Positions 8,235 to 14,441 of a stretch of 38,294 nucleotides of DNA are shown piece after piece. Position numbers and translations under genes: made by a program. The stretch comes from Desulfovibrio sp. (GTDB lineage: Bacteria > Desulfobacterota > Desulfovibrionia > Desulfovibrionales > Desulfovibrionaceae), in the NCBI GenBank assembly GCA_031279825.1, contig JAITHT010000021.1, positions 1-38,294 of the forward strand. Reading direction: 5' to 3'. Position 1 is the stretch's first letter. Every line of letters starts with the position of its first letter. Below the pieces are notes generated by a model. That model worked only from the letters and a program-made list of their open reading frames with translations. It was not told the DNA's origin and ran no database searches.

Positions 8235-10355
8235 ATGGATCCAAATGCGGTAGCGAAACCCTTCAGGGCTTCGCGTCTCGCGCTTGGGAGGGGTCCCAAC
8301 CCCTCCCAAGCTTCCGCCCCGGAAAGAAACCCCGCCCTTCAGGGCGGGGTCGGGGCTATATCCGGCCTTGCGGCCGGGGTTTCAGACCACAAAGGAAGTT
8401 CTGATGACGGGAAGCCCCTGATCGCGCGCGGGGAGAGCGCGCCGGAGGAGATCCACGTTTTTTCGGCCGGCCGGGAGGACTCCGGTTCACGTCTGGACGC
8501 CTTTCTCGCCGGGCGCTTACGGGCGCGCGGCCTGTCGAGGGAGCGGATCAAGGACTGCATCCTTGCGGGCGGGGTCACGGTGGACGGCCTGCCGGAAACT
8601 TCTCCCAAGCGGCGGCTCGCCGCCGGCAGCGAGGTGCGGGCGGTCGCGCCGGCGATCCGCGCCGGTCCGACTCCGGAAGAGGGCGCTCTCGCCATTGTCT
8701 ACCGCGATGCGGAACTGGCCGTCATCAACAAGCCCGCCGGCATGGTGACGCATCCCGCGTCCGGTCTTGCGTCGGGCACCCTGGTCCACAGGCTTATGGC
8801 GCATTTTCCCGAACTTTCCGCCCAGGGGGGATTCCGTCCCGGTATCGTCCACCGCCTGGACAAGGATACGAGCGGCCTCATGCTGGCGGCCCTGACGGAA
8901 AGGAGCCGTCTGGCCCTTGCCGCCATGTTCGCCCGCCACGAGATCTATAAGGAATATCTGGCGCTGGTGCGCGGCGTTCCCGCCCGCGCGGGCGGCGTTA
9001 TCAATGCGCCCGTGGGCAGGCATCCCGCGCGCAGGACGAAAATGGCCGTGAGCGCGCGCGGCAGGGCGGCAAAAAGTTCCTGGCGCACGCTCTACGCAGA
9101 TCCGCGCGGGCGTTTCGCCCTGTTGGCGGTCCGTATCCATAGCGGGCGCACGCATCAGGTGCGCGTGCATATGCAGCATCTGGGGCATCCTTTGTGGGGA
9201 GATGCCCTGTACGGCGGCGGGGAAACTCTTTCGGATGCCCTTTTCGGCGGAAAATCCTCCCCGGCGGAAACGGCGTCGGACAGGGAGCCCGCGGGCGGCG
9301 CGCCGGCGCGCCAGATGCTGCACGCCTGGAAGCTCGGCTTTGTCCATCCTTTTCCCGGAGCGATCGCGGGAGCGGACGACGCGCCAGGAGAGCGGCCCGG
9401 CGCCTGCCGGGGGGACGCGGCAACCGTCCTCACCGGCGGGGCGGGGGACGAAACCCCGCTGTGCCGCGCCTTCCGGCGGCGCGCGCAAGAAGGATACCTG
9501 TTCTTCCGTTGTCCGCCGCCGGAGGATTTCGGCGCGGCCCTTCGTTTTTTGAGCCGGGAATGTCTGCGCGTGGCTGTTACCGGCCTGCCGGGCTGCGGCA
9601 AGTCGTCTTTGCTGGAAGCGTGGCGGCGCATGGGCGTGGCCGTTTTCAGCGCGGATGCCGAGGTGCGCAGACTGTACGAGCGCGGGGGCGACGGGCGGCG
9701 CTTGCTGCGCGCCTGGTTCGGAGATCGTTTCGTGCCCGGCCCGGACGATCCGGTGGACAAGGCGGCGCTCGGGCTTGCCATGCGGGACGATCCGGCCCTG
9801 CGCCGCGAGATAGAGGGGCTGATTCATCCTCTGGTGCGCCATGCGCTGAGGATGTTCTGGCGGGAACAGGACGCGCGCGGCGCGTCTCTGGCCGCGGCCG
9901 AGATTCCCCTGTATCTGGAGGCGGATTTCGCCGGGACGGCGCGTCGCCCCTTCTCGCCGTCAGGAGCGGGAGCGCGGGGCCGTTTTTCGGAGGAGGCTGT
10001 CCGGCGGGATACCCCCCCTGCCGTGCCCGATGCCGCGCACGTGCTGGTGGGGGTGTACTGCCCCGCCTCCGCGCGTTGGGAGCGGCTTGAGCGAAACAGG
10101 GGATGGAGCGGGGAGACGGCGGCCTGTATGGACGCCTGGCAATGGCCCGAGGAAAAAAAAATGGCCGCGTGCGATAGTATTGTCGATAACAGCGGCCCGG
10201 AGGGGGACATGCCGGGGCGGGCGGAGGAGGCGGCCGCCGCCCTGCTCGCTTTGCGGGCCGCACGCGAGGAAGGGCTGATGGCCCGTTTCGGGGAGTTGTG
10301 GGGCGCGGAGGGCGCGGCGGAACCGGCCGCCGAGGGGGCGACGCCGGACTTGTGA
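8235..10355 (+). CDS. RluA-family 23S rRNA pseudouridine synthase fused to dephospho-CoA kinase
   Basis: This is a 706-residue two-enzyme protein. Residues ~84-145 are an S4 RNA-binding domain (SGSRLDAFLAGRL). Residues ~160-380 are an RluA/RluD-type pseudouridine synthase with the catalytic motif HRLDKDTSG near 206. Residues ~445-640 match dephospho-CoA kinase, the last step of coenzyme A synthesis: P-loop GLPGCGKSS, SADAEV, HPLVRHAL, EIPLYLEADF and a late VDNSG. About 35 low-complexity residues interrupt the kinase after EADF, and an acidic Ala-rich tail follows. The ATG at 8235 has GAAGGAAGG 5 bases upstream, and the next ~57 codons are encoded by the dispersed repeat at 8239, read in frame, so the native N-terminus has been extended. 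The repeat's own ATG (8404) is out of frame. I read it as active on motif grounds. Confidence 0.85.
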   Translation: MDPNAVAKPFRASRLALGRGPNPSQASAPERNPALQGGVGAISGLAAGVSDHKGSSDDGKPLIARGESAPEEIHVFSAGREDSGSRLDAFLAGRLRARGLSRERIKDCILAGGVTVDGLPETSPKRRLAAGSEVRAVAPAIRAGPTPEEGALAIVYRDAELAVINKPAGMVTHPASGLASGTLVHRLMAHFPELSAQGGFRPGIVHRLDKDTSGLMLAALTERSRLALAAMFARHEIYKEYLALVRGVPARAGGVINAPVGRHPARRTKMAVSARGRAAKSSWRTLYADPRGRFALLAVRIHSGRTHQVRVHMQHLGHPLWGDALYGGGETLSDALFGGKSSPAETASDREPAGGAPARQMLHAWKLGFVHPFPGAIAGADDAPGERPGACRGDAATVLTGGAGDETPLCRAFRRRAQEGYLFFRCPPPEDFGAALRFLSRECLRVAVTGLPGCGKSSLLEAWRRMGVAVFSADAEVRRLYERGGDGRRLLRAWFGDRFVPGPDDPVDKAALGLAMRDDPALRREIEGLIHPLVRHALRMFWREQDARGASLAAAEIPLYLEADFAGTARRPFSPSGAGARGRFSEEAVRRDTPPAVPDAAHVLVGVYCPASARWERLERNRGWSGETAACMDAWQWPEEKKMAACDSIVDNSGPEGDMPGRAEEAAAALLALRAAREEGLMARFGELWGAEGAAEPAAEGATPDL
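8239..8407 (+). repeat. Dispersed 165-bp hairpin repeat, copy A (translated in frame)
   Basis: The unit starts ATCCAAATGCGGTAGCG and ends AAAGGAAGTTCTG before ATGA. It is 165 bp long up to the ATG, the same as copies B and D. Predicted hairpins in order are GAA(A/G)CCC-TTCA-GGGCTTC, GCTTGGGAGGGG/CCCCTCCCAAGC, ACCCCGCCC-TTCA-GGGCGGGGT, and CCGGCC-TTGC-GGCCGG, with GAAACCCC and GGGGTTTC able to close the last two. The second loop differs from the other copies while the stem stays paired. One frame is open through the unit and forms the N-terminus of the pseudouridine synthase/CoaE protein. Confidence 0.85.
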
Positions 10356-10411
10356 GATCGGAAAGATTCATGTATGCAGGGCACATCCGGATTGTCCTGA
10401 AAGGAGTCGTT

Positions 10412-11110
10412 ATGTCTATGCCATACATTTTTCGCGCCGGGAGCGCGGCGCGGCGTTTTACCGCTATCTTCGCCATCTGTCTGTTGTTGTTTTCTCTGGG
10501 CGCTTGCGGCGGCAGGGGCGGCCCGGCGGATCCGGCGGGCGGCGGTGAGCCGGGCAACCCCAATGACAGGAAACTTGCTTACGGTGTGACGGTTGCCGTG
10601 CCCGCCGACTGGTCGGTGGTTTCCAGCCTTTCCGCCGACGCGGCTCCCAAAGCGGCCCTTGACGCGCGCAGGCAAAAGGGAGAGCAGGTGCAACTGCTTG
10701 AAGCGAGCGGCGCCCCCGGCGCCAGGGGCTTACAGCCTTCCATCTCTCTTTTCCTTGTCAATCAGGCGGACGCCTTTATTCCCCGCAACTTCGCCGAAAA
10801 GCTGAATGAGGAGGAGTTCGCGGCCATGGCCCGGAAGATAGTGGAAAGGGAAAAGACCTTTGTCAAAAAAAATAAAAATCACAATACCCTGCTTGAGGTC
10901 CAGTTCACGCGTGACAGTATCGGCGGCAACCTTGCGCTGATGCAGCGCATGCTGGTGGTCGGGCCGGACGGAAAGCCCGTCCGTTTCCTGGGTTGGGACG
11001 TGTATCTGCAAAACGGCGCGGGTCTTACCGTCCGTTGCGCGTATGATCAGGAGTCCCCGGGCGTTGAAAGCGCGGTGACCAATATCGTCAAGTCGTTGCG
11101 CGTGCGCTAG
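10412..11110 (+). CDS. Putative lipoprotein (unknown function)
   Basis: The 232-residue product starts at ATG 10412, 5 bases after AAAGGAG; an upstream in-frame ATG at 10370 lacks such a site. Residues 1-31 form a signal peptide (AIFAICLLLFSLGAC) with lipobox SLGAC. A Gly/Pro linker follows, then a compact domain beginning YGVTVAVPADWSVV and ending NIVKSLRVR. The opening VxxPxDW and closing xIxxSL pattern resembles small exported proteins of the DcrB/PsbP-like fold, but I could not confirm this. No enzyme motif is seen. It lies 56 bases after the CoaE fusion and could share its transcript. Confidence 0.8.
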   Translation: MSMPYIFRAGSAARRFTAIFAICLLLFSLGACGGRGGPADPAGGGEPGNPNDRKLAYGVTVAVPADWSVVSSLSADAAPKAALDARRQKGEQVQLLEASGAPGARGLQPSISLFLVNQADAFIPRNFAEKLNEEEFAAMARKIVEREKTFVKKNKNHNTLLEVQFTRDSIGGNLALMQRMLVVGPDGKPVRFLGWDVYLQNGAGLTVRCAYDQESPGVESAVTNIVKSLRVR

Positions 11111-11371
11111 TGTCCTGAGTCATAAATTCGCATTACAAATCAGGACAGCAGCCGCCGGGCCGTATTGCCCGGCGCGCCGCCGCAGGCGGCGAGCGCTAAC
11201 GTTAATCTGCTGCCGTGTGACGGTTACGCGTACCCCTCCGGCGGCCGGGGACGGAAGCCCTTGATGGGGGGCCGGCCGATTGGGGGAAATCATTTCCCCC
11301 GGCCCTCCAAATACATTTGTAGATACCTTTTACCCGGCATGAAGGTCTCAGACCGCATAAGGAGTCGGCGG
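11111..11371 (+). other. Gap with stacked inverted repeats upstream of the yedE-like gene
   Basis: TGTCCTGA (11111-11118) and TCAGGACA (11140-11147) form an inverted repeat around an AT-rich core. A GC-rich block at 11154-11194 (GCCGGGC...GGCGCGCCGCCGCAGGCGGCG) has a relative at 31283-31323 inside another inverted-repeat element. The perfect dyad GGGGGAAATCATTTCCCCC is at 11282-11300, and AAGGAG before the yedE ATG is at about 11359. The frame of yedE is open upstream but has no initiation signal there. The first part may be a small mobile-repeat relic. Confidence 0.5.
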
Positions 11372-12460
11372 ATGCAACACAGACGTTTTACCGGAACTTT
11401 CGGCATTGCGGCAAGCGGCGCGCTCATGGCCGCTCTTGCCGTCGGGTTGCAGCATCTCGGCAATCCGGCCAATATGGGATTGTGCGTCGCCTGTTTTGAG
11501 CGGGATATCGCCGGCGCCCTCGGTTTGCACAGAACGGAAATCGTGCAGTACCTGCGCCCGGAGATACCGGCGCTGTTATTGGGGTCTTTTATCGCGTCCC
11601 TGAGTTTCGGCGAATTCAAACCCAGAGCGGGCTCATCTCCTCTGACGCGTTTTATTCTGGGTATGTGCGCCATGATCGGAGCTTTGGTCTTTCTCGGCTG
11701 TCCATGGCGCGCCCTGCTCCGGCTCGCGGGCGGAGATCTGAACGCCGTTACCGGCCTTGCGGGGCTCGTCACCGGCATAGGCGTGGGAACGCTCTTCTTT
11801 CGGAAGGGCTATTCGCTGGGCAGAAATACTCCCCAACGCGCGGGCGCCGGACTTGTTATGCCCGTGCTGATGCTGGGGACGCTCGCGCTTCTGCTTATTT
11901 TTCCACAAATAGCCGGCGAAGGCAAAAGCGGCGTTCTTTTTTATTCCGTGAAAGGTCCGGGCTCAATGCACGCGCCGCTGCTCTATTCCCTCGGCGGAGG
12001 GCTGGCCGTCGGCTTTCTCGCCCAACGCAGCCGGTTCTGCACCATGGGCGCATTCCGCGATTTGCTCATGTTCCGCCACGCGCACCTGCTGATCGGCGTG
12101 GCGAGCTTTGTGGCGGCGGCCTTCGCTCTCAACCTCATGCTCGGAAAAGTCAATGTCGGCTTTGCGGGGCAACCCGTGGCCCATTCCGCCCACCTCTGGA
12201 ATTTTCTCGGCATGATGACCGCCGGATGGGCGTTCGCTCTGGCCGGGGGATGCCCCGGACGGCAGATTTTCATGGCCGGCGAAGGCGATGCGGACGCCGG
12301 TCTGTTTATGATCGGCATGATTGTCGCCGCCGCTTTTGCCCACAACTTCGGCCTGGCAAGTTCCCCGGCGGGTATCGGAGCGTATGGCGACGCGGCCGTG
12401 TACGTCTGTCTGATCGTTCTTCTGGGGCTGTCTCTGGCTCACGTTCGCAAAGCATCGTAA
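11372..12460 (+). CDS. yedE: YedE/YeeE-family transporter, selenium-metabolism type
   Basis: This polytopic inner-membrane protein has 362 residues and about ten hydrophobic segments. YeeE/YedE proteins move sulfur or selenium compounds: TsuA carries thiosulfate, and the selenium-linked branch is a putative selenium importer. Cysteines sit in the family pattern: GLCVACFERD near residue 38, LGCPWR near 108, SRFCTMGAFRD near 222 and GGCPGRQIF near 300. The start is ATG 11372 with AAGGAG about 7 bases upstream. TusA-like, DUF3343 and kinase genes follow at once, the arrangement known for selenium metabolism genes in anaerobes, which favours selenium over thiosulfate. Copy B of the dispersed repeat has landed 10 bases after its stop. 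Confidence 0.8.
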   Translation: MQHRRFTGTFGIAASGALMAALAVGLQHLGNPANMGLCVACFERDIAGALGLHRTEIVQYLRPEIPALLLGSFIASLSFGEFKPRAGSSPLTRFILGMCAMIGALVFLGCPWRALLRLAGGDLNAVTGLAGLVTGIGVGTLFFRKGYSLGRNTPQRAGAGLVMPVLMLGTLALLLIFPQIAGEGKSGVLFYSVKGPGSMHAPLLYSLGGGLAVGFLAQRSRFCTMGAFRDLLMFRHAHLLIGVASFVAAAFALNLMLGKVNVGFAGQPVAHSAHLWNFLGMMTAGWAFALAGGCPGRQIFMAGEGDADAGLFMIGMIVAAAFAHNFGLASSPAGIGAYGDAAVYVCLIVLLGLSLAHVRKAS

Positions 12461-12470
12461 GGAGAGCGCC

Positions 12471-12638
12471 ATCCAAATGAGGTAGCGAAGCCCTTCAGGG
12501 CTTCACGTCTCGCGCTTGGGAGGGGTTTGGCCCCCTCCCAAGCTTCTGCCCCGGAAAGAAACCCCGCCCTTCATGGCGGGGTCGGGGCTATATCCGGCCT
12601 GAAGGCCGGGGTTTCAGACCACAAAGGAAGTTCTGATG
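12471..12638 (+). repeat. Dispersed hairpin repeat, copy B (supplies RBS and ATG to the tusA-like gene)
   Basis: It is 165 bp from ATCCAAATGAGG to TTCTG, then ATG. All four hairpins are preserved: the second has the loop TTTGG instead of the copy A loop, and the fourth has CCGGCC-TGAA-GGCCGG, so loops vary while stems hold. It lies between TAAGGAGAGCGCC, which looks like the original ribosome binding site, and the tusA-like ATG. The AAAGGAAG at its end is now 5 bases before that ATG. Confidence 0.85.
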
Positions 12639-12860
12639 AGCAAAAAAATCATCGACGTTTGCGGACTTGCCTGCCCGGAACCGCTTATAGCCTTTACAAA
12701 GGCGGCGAAAACGGCGGATGTCACTGAAATGGAAATCAGTTTTGACTGCGCTGCCGCCAAAGACTCTATCACCCGTTCGGCGGCCCCCATGGGATGGAAA
12801 ATCGCTTCGATTGTTGAGGAACATAATCAAACGGTCATGAACCTGGTAAAGGTTCCGTGA
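12636..12860 (+). CDS. TusA/YedF-family sulfur or selenium carrier protein
   Basis: The 74-residue product (MSKKIIDVCGLACPEPL...) has the TusA fold pattern with the CPxP motif at residues 13-16; Cys13 is the persulfide/selenide-carrying residue. In TusA this cysteine passes sulfur for tRNA thiolation. The stand-alone relatives beside YedE and DUF3343, often called YedF, are linked to selenium use. The ATG is the one at the end of repeat copy B, with AAAGGAAG 5 bases before it, so initiation now depends on repeat sequence. Its TGA overlaps the GTG of the DUF3343 gene. It lacks the C-terminal DsrE-like domain found in longer YedF proteins. Confidence 0.85.
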   Translation: MSKKIIDVCGLACPEPLIAFTKAAKTADVTEMEISFDCAAAKDSITRSAAPMGWKIASIVEEHNQTVMNLVKVP

Positions 12861-13447
12861 GTGTATTGTCACGCCTGCGTTCCGCCTTTTTCCGGCTGCG
12901 GCGCGGAAAGGCGGAAGCCCCGCGCGTTCCCGACGGCGAAGTCTTTCTCGTCTTCGCCGATACGGGTGAAGTTATCCGGGCGGAACGCATTCTCAAGGCC
13001 GGAGGAATGGACGTCAAAGTCATGGCCCCGCCGCCGGCTTTGCGCACGGGCTGCGATATGGTGCTCGTTATTTCTCTCGTACATGCCTTGAGGGCTGTCG
13101 CCACGCTGGAGGAGCGCCAGCTCGCTCCCTTGCGGACGGCGCAGGCGAAAGACGCGCTTCTTGAACCGGTTTCCCTGTTCCAGACAAAGGATTACGGAGA
13201 ATGGCTCATGGTCAGGGCGGCGAATATGAAGCTCACGGTGGAAAAGTCGTCCGGGCGCATCGTCAATGTTTCGGGAGGCGGTTGCCCTGACGTGCCTTAT
13301 CTGGCCGCCGAACTGGTGGGGAAAAGCATTCTGGAGGCTGACCCGGCCAGGGAAGGCGGTCAAACCTTGTGCGGTTACGCGCTTTTTTTGGCCGCGCGGG
13401 AACTGCGGAAACTGCATGCGTCGGCAAAGAGCGGGGCAGATGCGTAA
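12857..13447 (+). CDS. DUF3343 (putative Se/S carrier-like) protein
   Basis: The 196-residue product starts at GTG 12857, overlapping the previous stop. Residues ~27-90 (GEVFLVFADTGEVIRAERIL, then DVKVMAPPPALRTGCDMVL) match the DUF3343 family, annotated as Se/S carrier-like, with the family cysteine in RTGCDM. Residues 110-190 form a second part (DYGEWLMVRAANMK, GGGCPDVPYLAAELVG) with another conserved-looking cysteine. Known biology goes little beyond co-occurrence with YedE and TusA-like proteins. Its last codons overlap the start of the kinase gene by 8 bases, so the three small genes look translationally linked. Confidence 0.75.
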   Translation: MSVLSRLRSAFFRLRRGKAEAPRVPDGEVFLVFADTGEVIRAERILKAGGMDVKVMAPPPALRTGCDMVLVISLVHALRAVATLEERQLAPLRTAQAKDALLEPVSLFQTKDYGEWLMVRAANMKLTVEKSSGRIVNVSGGGCPDVPYLAAELVGKSILEADPAREGGQTLCGYALFLAARELRKLHASAKSGADA

Positions 13448-14330
13448 AGAGACCGCGTCTTCCTCGCGTCCCTGGCTTTTTGTGGGGACAATTCCTGATG
13501 AGGACTTTCCTCTGGTGTTGTCGCGGTTCACGGCAAGCGGGAGAGATCTTTTTCTTGGTTCCCGTCTTTGCCCCGTGAACCGCGGGACTCCGGCCATGTT
13601 GGCGGCCGCCTCCATTGCCCATGCCCACGCATATCCGGAATCGCGCAAAGCGCCTCTGCACGTGCTGGCGGCCGGAGACGTCGGCGGAGGCCGGGGGTCT
13701 CGGGAGGTATACCGGAGACTGGTCGCACTTTTGCCGTCACTGCGCCCTCGGGGCATCACCTTCCATTATCTGTTGCCTGATGTCGATTGGCACAACCGAA
13801 TCCTGATAGCGATTGAGGAACTGCCTGAAAAGCCGGTGCTGATAGCGGACGCGGGATACATGTATGCGGCCAAAATGAGCGGCTATGCGGAGAGTTACGA
13901 TCTTTTCACCCCGGACATCGGCGAACTGGCCTTTCTGGCGGACGAGTCGGCCCCGCACCCGTTCTACACGCGCAATTTTTTGCTCGCGGACGAGGAACAG
14001 GCGGAGGAGCTTATTATCAGGGCCTACGCGGGCAACAATGCCGCACGGCATATGTTGGTGAAAGGCAGAGTTGACCGCTACACGCATAACGGCGCGATAT
14101 CGGAAAAAGTGGACGCTCCGGACGTGCCCATGCTGGAGCCGGTCGGCGGGACGGGCGACACGCTGACCGGCATCGTCAGCGCCCTGGCGGCATCAGGCCT
14201 TGCGTTGCGCGCCGCCTGCACGGCGGCGTTTATGATAAACCGGCGCATGGGATTTTTGGCGCGGCCGACCCCTGCGTCGTCCATTGCGGATATACTGACC
14301 TTCCTGCCGTCCGCATGCCGCTCCGCATAG
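13440..14330 (+). CDS. Ribokinase-fold kinase related to NAD(P)H-hydrate dehydratase (YjeF C-terminal type)
   Basis: This 296-residue product carries the family ATP-site motif GGTGDTLTGIVSALAASG near residues 235-252, where the Asp is the catalytic base, and VLIADAGYMYAAKM near 130. The overall plan fits the ADP/ATP-dependent NAD(P)H-hydrate dehydratase/sugar-kinase fold. It lacks the N-terminal epimerase domain of full YjeF. Its place at the end of yedE-tusA-DUF3343, overlapping the last by 8 bases, suggests a job in that pathway rather than general metabolite repair, but the substrate is unknown. The start is ATG 13440. Repeat copy C begins 13 bases after the stop. Confidence 0.75.
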   Translation: MRKETASSSRPWLFVGTIPDEDFPLVLSRFTASGRDLFLGSRLCPVNRGTPAMLAAASIAHAHAYPESRKAPLHVLAAGDVGGGRGSREVYRRLVALLPSLRPRGITFHYLLPDVDWHNRILIAIEELPEKPVLIADAGYMYAAKMSGYAESYDLFTPDIGELAFLADESAPHPFYTRNFLLADEEQAEELIIRAYAGNNAARHMLVKGRVDRYTHNGAISEKVDAPDVPMLEPVGGTGDTLTGIVSALAASGLALRAACTAAFMINRRMGFLARPTPASSIADILTFLPSACRSA

Positions 14331-14342
14331 AGCGGTTTCACA

Positions 14343-14433
14343 ATCCCAATGCGGTAGCGAAGCCCTTCATGGCGGTGTCGGGGCTATATGGCCTTGCGGC
14401 CGGGGTTTCAGAGCACAAAGGAAGTTCTGATGA
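14343..14433 (+). repeat. Dispersed hairpin repeat, copy C (internally deleted)
   Basis: It begins ATCCCAATGCGGTAGCGAAGCCCTT and ends CACAAAGGAAGTTCTGATGA like the others but is about 78 bases shorter. The junction lies at the short direct repeat CCCTTCA present in hairpins 1 and 3, so slippage or recombination there would explain the loss. The terminal ATG opens only MKNVL before a stop. It sits between the convergent kinase and dnaB genes, 9 bases from the dnaB stop. Confidence 0.8.
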
Positions 14434-14441
14434 AAAACGTT

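Noticed and set aside
8517-9842. 441-codon minus-strand frame opposite the pseudouridine synthase
   Set aside because: No recognised domain; the plus strand has catalytic motifs of two enzyme families.
11372-14330. Selenocysteine readthrough (in-frame TGA) in the selenium-type cluster
   Set aside because: All four genes are full length without an internal TGA; the cysteines of the motifs are ordinary Cys codons.
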